A stretch of 64,000 nt of DNA from an uncultured Ruminiclostridium sp. (GTDB lineage: Bacteria > Bacillota > Clostridia > Oscillospirales > Ruminococcaceae). The number at the start of each line of letters is the position of its first letter. Position 1 is the first letter of the stretch. The stretch spans positions 32,835-96,834 of the forward strand of contig CAJUQV010000009.1 in the NCBI GenBank assembly GCA_910588335.1, in the 5' to 3' direction. Position numbers and translations under genes: made by a program. Under the pieces are notes generated by a model. The model was not told the origin of the DNA, did no database searches, and was given only the letters and a program-made list of their open reading frames with translations. Below, in pieces: positions 33,727 to 42,057 of this stretch.

Positions 33727-35667
33727 TCACCGTTCGTTTTCCAGTTCCGCCAGCTCCTTTTCCGCCTCTTCCCACCTCTCCATCAGCTCGATCTGCAGTC
33801 TCTCCACCTCCGACAGCCTTTCACTGTCCTCCATGACCTGCTTGTAATCACCGCTGTTTTCGGAAAGCCTATTGTTTATCTCCTTCGCCTCTTTTTCAAG
33901 CTCTCCGATCTCTTCCTCCAATTTTTTCACTTTGGTAGTCGCCCTGCGCAGCTTGCTCTGCCTTTCTTTCTGCTCTTTATAAGAATTTGTCTTGGATGCG
34001 GCTTCGGTTCCGGGCTTGCCCGTGTTTTGGACTTTCAAATAATTTTCCCCCGACCCAACGCAAGCGCGGCTCTCCTTCCATTCGTCATAGCTTCCCGAAA
34101 AAATTTCCATTCCGTCCTTGTGCAAAAACATCAGCTTTGTAGCCAGACTGTTTATAAGAGCGCGATCGTGGGAAATAATCAGCATCGTACCCTTGTAGTC
34201 GGAAAGAGCCTCCATAAGTCCATCCCTTGCTTCAAGATCCAGATGGTTGGTAGGCTCGTCCAGCAAAAGCAGATTCGGCCCATCCAGCATTATCTTAAGC
34301 AGAATAACCTTTGCCGCTTCGCCGCCCGACAGCATATTAACGGGCTTCTGAAGCTGCTCGCCGTACAGCTTGAACATAGCCAGCGCCGACTGAATTTGAG
34401 TTCTGTTAAGCTTAGGGAAATCGTCCCACACAAAATCCATTGTGGTTTTCGGGCTGGTAAGCCTAAGCTCCTGAAGCTGGTCAAAATATCCTATTTTAAG
34501 CCAGTCCGCAATATACGCGCTTCCTTCCCCCTTAAGCTTACCCAAAACAAGCTTCATAAGACTTGATTTACCGCAGCCGTTCGCACCTAACAAAAACACC
34601 CTCTCGCCGTATTTTATCTCAAAATCAACGTTCCCGAAAAGCTCCTCCTCTCCTATTTTAAGAGACAGATCTTTTGCCGTGATAACGTCGGTGCCGTGGG
34701 CAAGGCGGCAGGGTATCTGAAAATGTATTTTCCTTCGGGGGGGAGGCGGTGGAATCAGTTCTTTCCTGATTCGTTCTATCTGCTTTTCCTTTGAGCGTAT
34801 GGTAATATAGTTGTGTTCTTGATTAAAGCGCTTTTGCTGTTCTATTATCCCTTCTATCCGATGTATTTCCTCTGTCATTTCGGTATATTTTTTTGTAAGA
34901 TAGGTCACTCTTTCGTCATACTGTCTCAAGTATTCGGTATAATTGCCTTTGTAAGTATCCAAAGTAAAATTATCCAATGCAAAAGTTTTATTGGTAACCT
35001 TATCGAGAAAATAACGGTCGTGGGATATCACTATATACGCGCCCTTAAACTCCAGCAAAAAGCTTTCAAGCCATTCGGACGCCTCTATGTCCAGATGGTT
35101 TGTGGGCTCGTCCAGCAACAGAAGCTTGGCTCCCGAAAGCAGCAGCTTTACCAATTGAACCTTTGAGCGCTCCCCGCCGCTCAAAACCCTTACCGGCTTT
35201 TGAAGGTCGTCTTTTTTAAAGCCCATTCCGATAAGCATACTTTCGGTTCGTGCGCGAAACGTAAGCCCTCCCTCATCCTGAAACCGCTCGGTAAGGTTCA
35301 TCTGCTTTTCCAGAAGCTTTGCGTCGGTATCGCCGCCGTCTATTCTGTCGTGCAGAGATTCAAGCTCTTTTTCCGTCTCCATAAGCCTTCCGAATACCGA
35401 AAGAGCTTCGTCGTAAACGCTTATTTCGCCGTTTCTCAGCACATGCTGCTCCATAAATCCAATGGTAAGCCCCGCCTGCTTCACAATCGCGCCCTCATGA
35501 TCCTCCGGCTCTATACCCGCAAGCATACGGAAAAGAGTGGTTTTTCCCGCTCCGTTTACTCCCGCAAGGCCTATTTTATCGTTTTCGTCCACCGCAAAAT
35601 TGACGTTTGAAAACAATACTCTCTCGCCAAAGCTTACGGCTATGTCCTTTCCCTGTAAAATTATCAT
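33727..35667 (-). CDS. ABC-F family ATPase
   Basis: 646 residues, soluble, two ABC domains on one chain. Walker A motifs are GVNGAGKTTL and GANGCGKSSL; signatures are LSGGERSKVQLVKLL and LSGGEAAKVILLKIM. Both Walker B motifs are LLLLDEPTNHLD. The linker between domains (MTEEIHRIEGIIEQQKRFNQ and following) is a helical hairpin that reaches the ribosome in this family. A C-terminal coiled coil (TKVKKLEEEIGELEKEAKEI) is present. Family roles are ribosome rescue or antibiotic protection; which one cannot be told here. Confidence 0.93.
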   Translation of the reverse strand: MIILQGKDIAVSFGERVLFSNVNFAVDENDKIGLAGVNGAGKTTLFRMLAGIEPEDHEGAIVKQAGLTIGFMEQHVLRNGEISVYDEALSVFGRLMETEKELESLHDRIDGGDTDAKLLEKQMNLTERFQDEGGLTFRARTESMLIGMGFKKDDLQKPVRVLSGGERSKVQLVKLLLSGAKLLLLDEPTNHLDIEASEWLESFLLEFKGAYIVISHDRYFLDKVTNKTFALDNFTLDTYKGNYTEYLRQYDERVTYLTKKYTEMTEEIHRIEGIIEQQKRFNQEHNYITIRSKEKQIERIRKELIPPPPPRRKIHFQIPCRLAHGTDVITAKDLSLKIGEEELFGNVDFEIKYGERVFLLGANGCGKSSLMKLVLGKLKGEGSAYIADWLKIGYFDQLQELRLTSPKTTMDFVWDDFPKLNRTQIQSALAMFKLYGEQLQKPVNMLSGGEAAKVILLKIMLDGPNLLLLDEPTNHLDLEARDGLMEALSDYKGTMLIISHDRALINSLATKLMFLHKDGMEIFSGSYDEWKESRACVGSGENYLKVQNTGKPGTEAASKTNSYKEQKERQSKLRRATTKVKKLEEEIGELEKEAKEINNRLSENSGDYKQVMEDSERLSEVERLQIELMERWEEAEKELAELENER

Positions 35668-35709
35668 ATCTTTATATCCGCCTTTCCGTATTCAGCGGCC
35701 GGGTTTCTA

Positions 35710-35826
35710 TACTAATCGCAATTCAATTTATAACAAATAGATTGAATTACAATTACTTCTTAAGCACTATTCGCATATTATTCCAAATTTAAATTTGCCT
35801 AAGGTATGATATGCAAATAGTATTAC
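35710..35826 (+). repeat. family C, copy 8 (variant arms)
   Basis: ACTAATCGCAATTCAATTTA with ATTGAATTACAATTA, then TTAAGCACTATTCGCATAT, and ATATGCAAATAGTATTA at the end. The spacer AAGCAC and the two-hairpin plan match copy 1 although the arms differ. It is separated from copy 4 by about 60 bases containing a GGGGAAAATCC / CCTTCCCC region. Confidence 0.5.
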
Positions 35827-35887
35827 CGACACAATAAAAATGGGGAAAATCCTTCCGACCTTCCCCAATTTTATATGCTTATTTTTT

Positions 35888-35983
35888 ACCAATCTTTAAA
35901 AGTCGACTTGATTAAAGATTGCACCCAAAGCACCGATCTTCGGTATCACATATCATAAGTCCTTTGATCGAAGGTCGGTATTA
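35888..35983 (+). repeat. family C, copy 4
   Basis: CCAATCTTTAAAAGTC / GACTTGATTAAAGATTG, spacer CACCCAAAGCAC, then CCGATCTTCGG and CGAAGGTCGG. The element overlaps the stop codon of the lipoprotein gene, so it may serve as its 3' end. Confidence 0.75.
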
Positions 35984-37231
35984 ACCGCCATAGTTAAACA
36001 ACTGTGAATAATAATTCTGGTACTGTATCTGAGTAATGGTGGTAAGCCCGTTGAGCGCGTTCTGAGCCTGTTCCCGCGCATAATCGGGAGCGGAATCGTT
36101 AACCTCGGAGACATATGACGAATACTTGTCTTTAAACACGTTTTCCATATCGTCGCCCTTAAGCTCCTGAAGCGCGGTCTTGGTGTAATTTTTTACATAA
36201 TCGGTTTCATCTTCGCCGTCCGCGCCTTCGGTCTCCAAAACGTCAAGTCTCTGTACCACATAATAGTAAGCGTCGGTCTTGAACACGGTTATGGTGTTCT
36301 TTTCCTGCTTAAACAACGCTTCGACAAATTCCTCGCTGGGAGATGTGGATGTCTTTGCGATAAGGCTGTTATAGTCTTTATCATCTTTTTCGTCGGTGGA
36401 ATCGGAGCTTTCGGAGGTATCCTCCTCGCCGGACTGCTCCTTAAGATATTTCTGATGAGCCGCGTAAACCTCCGCGAAGGATCCGCCGTCGCTTAGCTTG
36501 TCCTTATATTCATTGGCAAGATCTTCAAGTTTTTTCAGTTCCGCTTCGTCCTCTATAAGATTGCCTTCGCTGTCCTTAAGAGAAATGCTGAAATAACGTG
36601 TCAGGGAATAGTTCTCGTCTATCCACTTTCTGATATCGTCCTTAGGCACCTCTTCCGTACCGCCCTCGCTGTAATAGTGTTCAAAAATTTCCGACGCACA
36701 GTAGGTATTTATCGTATAATCCCTGAAGGAGGATTTTGAAACGCCTATCGACTCCAAATAATCGCCTAAGGTGTTTGCCCCTTTAAGATAGGAGAAAGCT
36801 GTGGAACTGCTGTATGAGGACACGTCAAAATCCCACTGCGCCTGCCAGACGTCGTTTGCTTCATCGCGGGTTTCCTCGTCGAATTCTATTCCCAAATCGC
36901 TGAAAACATCATTCACCGCAGTGTGGCGTTTACAGTAATTTTCCGTTTCTCTTTTGACATAGTCCGCAAAAGATATTCCGTCCACGGTCTGATTGTAATA
37001 ATCGAAGCCGTCTGCGCTTGTGTCCAGATCGGGCTGTTCCTCCTTAAGCTTCTGAGTAGCGTCGGCGTAAGCGTGACCGCTGTAAAGAATATAAATTCCC
37101 GCGGGGATATCCTCGCCGTTTACAGTCATGGCTCTCGATACGCTCTGAGAACAGCCCGACAGGGTCAAAACCGAAGCGGCGGTCAACGCGGCAGCAGTTA
37201 TCGAAGCCGTTATTCTCTTTTTTAATGACAT
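35981..37231 (-). CDS. PrsA/SurA-like surface lipoprotein
   Basis: About 416 residues from ATG 37231 (the ATG at 37243 abuts the GGAAGGA site). A lipobox LTLSGC follows a lysine-rich start, so it is probably lipidated. An N-terminal helical SurA-like part (about 30-190) is followed by a segment resembling a diverged parvulin domain: LTRYFSISLKDSEGNLIEDE, GGSFAEVYAAH, and TDAYYYVVQRLDVLE. An insert rich in Ser/Glu/Asp (SGEEDTSESSDSTDEKDD) interrupts it. Folding of exported proteins is inferred. Isomerase activity is doubtful because the canonical parvulin active-site residues are not obvious. Confidence 0.75.
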   Translation of the reverse strand: MSLKKRITASITAAALTAASVLTLSGCSQSVSRAMTVNGEDIPAGIYILYSGHAYADATQKLKEEQPDLDTSADGFDYYNQTVDGISFADYVKRETENYCKRHTAVNDVFSDLGIEFDEETRDEANDVWQAQWDFDVSSYSSSTAFSYLKGANTLGDYLESIGVSKSSFRDYTINTYCASEIFEHYYSEGGTEEVPKDDIRKWIDENYSLTRYFSISLKDSEGNLIEDEAELKKLEDLANEYKDKLSDGGSFAEVYAAHQKYLKEQSGEEDTSESSDSTDEKDDKDYNSLIAKTSTSPSEEFVEALFKQEKNTITVFKTDAYYYVVQRLDVLETEGADGEDETDYVKNYTKTALQELKGDDMENVFKDKYSSYVSEVNDSAPDYAREQAQNALNGLTTITQIQYQNYYSQLFNYGG

Positions 37232-37263
37232 TTTTATGATCATTCCTTCCTTTTGCTCTTATA

Positions 37264-37388
37264 AGAGCTTGTATTCATAGGATTGCGTGGGTTTTCGAGC
37301 GAATTTTGACGAGGACAAGGCTTTCCAACACGGTCATCGGCAATATTTGCCGAAAAGACGCGTGCTATATCCTATGAATAGAAGCTCT
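37264..37388. repeat. element F: 125-bp sequence with 20-bp terminal inverted repeats
   Basis: Ends 37264-37283 and 37369-37388 are inverted copies with 19 of 20 matches (AGAGCTT, then TATTCATAGGAT). It lies just upstream of the lipoprotein start, where it would form part of its leader or promoter region. No related copy is recognised in the window. Confidence 0.7.
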
Positions 37389-37489
37389 GATTATTTTACC
37401 TTACGAAATTGACATTTTTGTGAACATATCCGAAAAATGCTCGAAAATCCACACGCACTTCCTGTTTGGACAAGTTCTTAAAAAGGTAA

Positions 37490-39904
37490 TCAGGTTCTTA
37501 AGGTAATATTCTTTTCCGAAAGAGCGTTGATTATTTTGCCCACCGCCTTGTCGCATTCCTCATCGGTGAGCGTACCGTCGGCTTTGCGGAAGGTCAGCTT
37601 GTATGACAGACTCTTTTTGCCTTCCGGTATCTGCTCTCCGGTATAGATATCAAAAAGCCGAACGCTTTCAAGGTGCTTGGCGTTTTTGGATATTATCCCG
37701 CCGATCTCGCCGTTGGATACATCGGAGTCGCAAACCAGACTCAAATCTCTTACCGAAGCGGGGAATCGGGGAAGCGCGGTGTACTTCACGTCGGAATCGG
37801 AACACTCCAGAAGCTCTTCAAGCTTGATAACAAGCATATAAACCCTCGTATTGTCAATTCCGTAATTTTCCGCCGCAAGAGGATGTATCTCGCCGCATAC
37901 GCCTATCACCTTTCCTCCCTCAGCCGTTATCTCGGCGCAGCGGCCCGTATGGAAACTGCGGTTGGAGCGAAGAGAGGTAAACACGGGACTAACCCCGCAT
38001 TTTCCAAGAACCTCCTCGGCAATGCCCTTTATGGTAAAGAAATCCTCGCCGTCTCCGTAAACAGTACAGATTAAAACTTCCTTTTCAACGGGAAGCTCGT
38101 TTTTATCGCCTACGGGGTGATATTCTCTTCCTATCTCGAAAAACCGTCCGCTTAAGGTGCGATTATTTATATTGCGGGTAACTACCTCCATCATGGAAGG
38201 AATAAGGCTGGTGCGCATTACACCGGTATCCTCTCCCAGCGGGTTTATTATTTCAACGCTTTTCCGCTCCGATTCGTCTATCCTGCACTTTTCGTAGCTC
38301 TTCGGAGAAATAAAGCTGAAAGTCATTGTCTCGCGGCAACCCTGAGCGGTCATTATATTCATAAGCTTTGCCTTAAGGATTTCCACGGGAGTAAGAACAT
38401 TGTGTGAGGCCAGCTTGGGAACCGTGCTTTCTATCCTGTTGTAGCCGTAAATACGGGCTATTTCCTCCGCAAGATCACAGGGACGTTCGATATCTATCCT
38501 TACGGCCGGAGGAGTGACGGTTTTATCGGTTTCGTCGTAAGCAAAATCAAGCCGCTTAAGGCTCTCTATCTGCTCCGATTCGGGTATATTTGCCCCCAGA
38601 AAACTATTTATCCATTCCGAATCGAGCTTAAGACGTTTAGGTTCCTTGACAACGGGGTAAACGTCAATAACATTCTTTACCACCTCGCCGCAGCCCAAAA
38701 GTTCCACAAGCTCCAACGCCCGATACAAAGCGTTTTTCGCGTTTTCGGGGTCAAGGCCTTTTTCAAATCTTGAGCTGGATTCCGTTCTTACCCCTGCTTT
38801 TTTAGCGGTGCGGCGGACATTCACCCCATCGAAACAGGCGGACTCGAAAATAACCTCTTTCGTATCCTCCCTGATTCCGCTGTTTAAGCCGCCCATAACA
38901 CCCGCAAGAGCCATAGGCTCCTTTTCGTTGCAGATAACCAGCATATCCTCGGATAACTTAAGCTCCGGAGTCTTGTCGTCCAGAAGCTTCAGCACTTCGC
39001 CGTCCTCTGCGTTTCTTACTACTATTTTATTGCCTTCAACATATCTTGCGTCAAAGGCGTGCATTGGGTGGCCGTATTCCAACATTACAAAGTTGGTGAT
39101 ATCCACGAAATTGTTGATGGCGCGGACTCCGCTTGCCCTTAGTCTTTCCGCCAGCCAGCGGGGGGAGGGCGCTATCTTTATGTTTTTAACCTTCGCCGCC
39201 ATATAACGAGTACAAAGTTTTTTGTTTTCCACGGTTACCGAAAGCTCTTTGTTGATATCTCCGTCAATGCCTTTGAATACGGGCGTTTTAAGTTCAAAAG
39301 GCAAACGAAATGTGGCGTGAGCCTCTCTTGCAAGCCCTATTACCGACAGACAGTCGGGACGGTTGTTGGTAATCTCGAATTCCACAACGGTGTCGTCAAT
39401 ACCCACCGCTTTGGTAATGTCTTCTCCGATAACGAATTTGTCGAAATCGGGATCCTCATTGAAAATAAGTATGCCGTCGGGAGAAGCGTAAGGAAAATCG
39501 CTGTTTTCCATACCAAGCTCGTCAAAACTGCACATCATGCCGAAGCTTTCCACCCCTCTGAGCTTGCCCTTCTTTATTTTCATAACGGTATTGTTGTGAC
39601 GGTCAATGCAGACTCCGCCGTCAAGCACCACGGGCACCACCGCGCCCACATAAAGGTTCTGTGCGGCGGTAACTATCTGAACGGGAGCGTCTTTGCCCAC
39701 GTCCAATTGGCATATCCACAGCTTTTCGCTGTCGGTATGCTTTTCAATCTGTACCACCTTGCCGACAACAATGTTTTTCAGCGGCTCCGAAAGATCTCTG
39801 TAAGTCTCTACCTTTGAACCGCTCATTGTCATGCCGTCCACAAATTCCTTTATCGGCATATCGGCTTTAACGTAATCGTTAAGCCATTTCATTGATAAAT
39901 CCAA
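37490..39904 (-). CDS. pheT: phenylalanyl-tRNA synthetase beta subunit
   Basis: 804 residues. The TTG start at 39904 has AAGGAGG eight bases upstream. An N-terminal EMAP-like tRNA-binding domain (about 40-150: VVGKVVQIEKHTDSEKLWIC) is followed by the B3/B4 editing domain (NFVDITNFVMLEYGHPMHAFD), the B5 domain and the catalytic-like module. The C-terminal FDX-ACB anticodon-binding domain is ALPRFPASVRDLSLVCDSDVS. It acts with PheS as an alpha2-beta2 enzyme in the cytosol. It lies 28 bases after pheS. Confidence 0.97.
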   Translation of the reverse strand: MDLSMKWLNDYVKADMPIKEFVDGMTMSGSKVETYRDLSEPLKNIVVGKVVQIEKHTDSEKLWICQLDVGKDAPVQIVTAAQNLYVGAVVPVVLDGGVCIDRHNNTVMKIKKGKLRGVESFGMMCSFDELGMENSDFPYASPDGILIFNEDPDFDKFVIGEDITKAVGIDDTVVEFEITNNRPDCLSVIGLAREAHATFRLPFELKTPVFKGIDGDINKELSVTVENKKLCTRYMAAKVKNIKIAPSPRWLAERLRASGVRAINNFVDITNFVMLEYGHPMHAFDARYVEGNKIVVRNAEDGEVLKLLDDKTPELKLSEDMLVICNEKEPMALAGVMGGLNSGIREDTKEVIFESACFDGVNVRRTAKKAGVRTESSSRFEKGLDPENAKNALYRALELVELLGCGEVVKNVIDVYPVVKEPKRLKLDSEWINSFLGANIPESEQIESLKRLDFAYDETDKTVTPPAVRIDIERPCDLAEEIARIYGYNRIESTVPKLASHNVLTPVEILKAKLMNIMTAQGCRETMTFSFISPKSYEKCRIDESERKSVEIINPLGEDTGVMRTSLIPSMMEVVTRNINNRTLSGRFFEIGREYHPVGDKNELPVEKEVLICTVYGDGEDFFTIKGIAEEVLGKCGVSPVFTSLRSNRSFHTGRCAEITAEGGKVIGVCGEIHPLAAENYGIDNTRVYMLVIKLEELLECSDSDVKYTALPRFPASVRDLSLVCDSDVSNGEIGGIISKNAKHLESVRLFDIYTGEQIPEGKKSLSYKLTFRKADGTLTDEECDKAVGKIINALSEKNITLRT

Positions 39905-39931
39905 CGGAATTTCCTCCTTATATAGTCAAAT

Positions 39932-40951
39932 TCAGAACTGCTTCAGAAATCTGAGGTCGTTTTCATACAAAAGACGCATATCGTCAATGGCGTATCTCAT
40001 CATCGCCAGACGCTCAAGACCCACTCCGAACGCAAAGCCGCTGTACACGTCGGGGTCAATGCCACAGTTCAGAAGCACCTGAGGATGAACGATTCCGCAG
40101 CCCAGCAGCTCTATCCAGCCCTCGCCCTTACAAAGGGGACAGCCCTTTCCGCCGCACTTGAAGCATTGAAAATCCGCTTCGGCGGAGGGTTCGGTATAGG
40201 GAAAATGGTGAGGGCGGAAGCGTATTTTCACATCGCTCCCGTACAGCCTTTTGGCAAATGTCTCTATCGTCCCCTTAAGATCGCCGAATGTAATGCCCTT
40301 ATCCACCACAAGACCCTCGCACTGATGGAAAATCGGACTGTGCGTGGCGTCCACCGAATCGTTTCTGTACACCTTTCCGGGGCTTATTATTGCTATCGGA
40401 GGAGAGGTTTTCAGCATTGTTCTGATCTGCACCGAGCTTGTCTGGGTGCGGAGCAGGATATTATCTGTTATATAAAAGGTATCCTGCATATCGCGGGCGG
40501 GGTGTCCCTCGTCGGTATTCAGCATATCGAAAACGTACTTTGTCTCCTCAACCTCCGGCCCGTCCACTATGGAATAACCCATACCCTTGAAAATTTCCTT
40601 CAGCTCGTCGAGAACGATGTTAAGAGGATGCCGTCCTCCCTGTTCTGTTCTTTTTCCGGGGAGAGTAACGTCGATGACCTCTTTTTTCAGCCTGCGCTCG
40701 GTGTCTAAGCTTTTAAGCTGTTCTCTGCGGCGGGCTATGTCGGTTTCGATAACCTGTCTCACCTCGTTGGCAAGCTGTCCGATAACCGGTCTTTCCTCCG
40801 CCGAAAGCTTGCCCATTTGCTTCAGAATGGCGGTAAGCTCGCCTTTTTTGCCCAAAAGCCGTATTTTCAAATCGTCTACGGATTTTATATCGGAAGCGTT
40901 TTGTATTTCCGTGAGAGCCTGCTTCTGAATATTGTCAAGCTGCTCCTTCAA
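39932..40951 (-). CDS. pheS: phenylalanyl-tRNA synthetase alpha subunit
   Basis: 339 residues. The TTG at 40951 is preferred because AAAGGA lies nine bases upstream; the ATG at 40960 touches that site. An N-terminal coiled coil (MKEQLDNIQKQALTEIQ) is followed by class II motifs: HPLNIVLDELKEIFKGMGYS for motif 1, KVYRNDSVDATHSPIFHQCEG for motif 2, and FGVGLERLAMMRY for motif 3. An insert with CFKCGGKGCPLCKG looks like a zinc-type knuckle found in many clostridial PheS. Confidence 0.97.
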   Translation of the reverse strand: MKEQLDNIQKQALTEIQNASDIKSVDDLKIRLLGKKGELTAILKQMGKLSAEERPVIGQLANEVRQVIETDIARRREQLKSLDTERRLKKEVIDVTLPGKRTEQGGRHPLNIVLDELKEIFKGMGYSIVDGPEVEETKYVFDMLNTDEGHPARDMQDTFYITDNILLRTQTSSVQIRTMLKTSPPIAIISPGKVYRNDSVDATHSPIFHQCEGLVVDKGITFGDLKGTIETFAKRLYGSDVKIRFRPHHFPYTEPSAEADFQCFKCGGKGCPLCKGEGWIELLGCGIVHPQVLLNCGIDPDVYSGFAFGVGLERLAMMRYAIDDMRLLYENDLRFLKQF

Positions 40952-41066
40952 TAGTATCATTCCTTTCTTTTTTTGGGATCAACAGCCCTGTTTCCATGCC
41001 TTTGTCCCTCGGATATCGGGGAATGTTTTCTTTTTGTAGGGCATATAAGGCTATTTTATCTTATAC

Positions 41067-41095
41067 ATTATAACACAATGATCGTCAAGTTGCAA
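41067..41095 (-). promoter_or_regulatory. sigma-A promoter of pheST
   Basis: TTGCAA-17-TATAAT, about 115 bases before the start. The leader lacks the T-box signature, but holds a short hairpin (GGGCTGTTGATCCC) just before the A-rich binding site. Confidence 0.7.
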
Positions 41096-41128
41096 GGGTT
41101 TAAGAAAATTTTTCCTTTCCGGCATAAG

Positions 41129-41279
41129 GGCTTGTTTAAGGAAACACCGTCTTTTCGCCCCAAAACGATCGTTTTTCGCGTCAAAAAGCCTCGTCAAACG
41201 AAGGTTTGACTGCGTTTTTTTCTTAAAGCTAACCTTTTTGGGTCAAAAATCCGTCATTTCCTCTGTTTTCAAACAAGCC
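41129..41279 (-). repeat. repeat family A, copy 3 (151 bp, reverse)
   Basis: Ends GGCTTGTTTAAGGAAACACCG and CTCTGTTTTCAAACAAGCC, inner palindrome GTCAAACGAAGGTTTGAC. It is inverted relative to copies 1 and 2 and lies upstream of the pheST promoter. Confidence 0.82.
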
Positions 41280-41286
41280 CCAATAC

Positions 41287-41372
41287 GCGAAGCCGACGCA
41301 TTGGCGCGGAAAACAAAATCTCAATAAATCGGATTTTTCAAGTTGTTTTCCGCGCCAATGCGTCGGCCTCGC
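41287..41372. repeat. 29-bp-arm inverted repeat
   Basis: Arms 41287-41315 and 41344-41372 match at 28 of 29 positions (core GCCGACGCATTGGCGCGG), with a 28-base AT-rich loop. It lies between family A and family C copies. No T-run follows, so it is not an ordinary terminator. Confidence 0.8.
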
Positions 41373-41381
41373 TGATTTTTT

Positions 41382-41452
41382 ATACTAATCTCTGATCAAG
41401 ATATAGACAAATATTATGGATTATCAAAAATTATTGATTAAAGATTGGTATA
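41382..41452 (-). repeat. family C, copy 5 (no spacer)
   Basis: On the minus strand it begins ACCAATCTTTAATCAA and ends TTGATCAGAGATTAGTATA. It lies seven bases after the mazF stop codon. Confidence 0.65.
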
Positions 41453-41458
41453 AGAATG

Positions 41459-41803
41459 TCATTCCAATCCGAAGCTTACCGAAAGCGCATTGTCCACCTT
41501 ATGCATGGCGTCGTTGTCCAATTCGCCCATTCTTTCTTTTAATCTTTTCTTATCTAATGTACGAACCTGCTCCAACAATACGATAGAGTCTTTTGCAAGC
41601 CCATACCGTTCAGCGTCCAATGTAATATGTGTGGGAAGCTTGGATTTTTCCTTCTGGCTGGTAATCGCCGCCGCTATAACGGTGGGAGAATGCCTGTTTC
41701 CCATGTTGTTCTGTACGATAAGCACAGGCCTCACCCCGCCCTGTTCCGATCCTACCACCGGACTCAGATCGGCATAATAGATCTCGCCTCTTTTTACGGT
41801 CAT
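41459..41803 (-). CDS. mazF: MazF/PemK-family endoribonuclease, solitary
   Basis: 114 residues, close to B. subtilis EndoA (MazF) in layout: KRGEIYYADLSPVVGSEQGGVRPVLIVQNN, with the conserved Arg in GGVRP, then AAITSQKEKSKLPTHI and VLLEQVRTLDKKRL. It cuts mRNA at specific sites in this family. No antitoxin gene precedes it: the 254 bases upstream hold promoters only. A MazE partner may be encoded elsewhere. GAAAGGATATTAAA precedes the ATG. Confidence 0.93.
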   Translation of the reverse strand: MTVKRGEIYYADLSPVVGSEQGGVRPVLIVQNNMGNRHSPTVIAAAITSQKEKSKLPTHITLDAERYGLAKDSIVLLEQVRTLDKKRLKERMGELDNDAMHKVDNALSVSFGLE

Positions 41804-41929
41804 TTTAATATCCTTTCATAATTCTTTTCTTTGCCTTTGTCAAAACGGCCGATGCCGTTTGCCGATTCTTGTACTTTTATTTTTAACCGTTTACGGAAAA
41901 ATATTCAATCAAAAATTTTTTTGTAATGT

Positions 41930-41958
41930 ATTTTATTATCGCAGGCTCGTTTTGTCAA
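41930..41958 (-). promoter_or_regulatory. sigma-A promoter of mazF
   Basis: TTGACA-17-TAAAAT on the minus strand. The -35 box overlaps an 8-bp inverted repeat shared with the divergent promoter. Confidence 0.7.
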
Positions 41959-41984
41959 CCGACCGACACAAATTTTCGGTTGAC
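41954..41984. promoter_or_regulatory. possible operator: inverted repeat over two divergent -35 boxes
   Basis: GTCAACCG (41954-41961) and CGGTTGAC (41977-41984) are perfect inverted copies 15 bases apart; each contains most of one -35 box. The symmetry may simply arise from two TTGAC boxes, but it extends to the CCG next to them. Confidence 0.4.
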
Positions 41985-42008
41985 AATTTCATTGGTATTT
42001 AGTATAAT
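41980..42008 (+). promoter_or_regulatory. consensus sigma-A promoter of the SGNH lipoprotein gene
   Basis: TTGACA-17-TATAAT, perfect, 50 bases before the start codon. Confidence 0.88.
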
Positions 42009-42057
42009 TTATATATGGATAAACAAGTATAGTATTTTTTAGAAAGGATATCCGATT

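Noticed and set aside
40952..41066. T-box leader before pheS
   Set aside because: The conserved T-box sequence pairing with the tRNA end is absent and the leader is only about 115 bases.
41804..41929. A MazE-type antitoxin gene upstream of mazF
   Set aside because: No open frame of suitable size with a binding site lies on the minus strand here.
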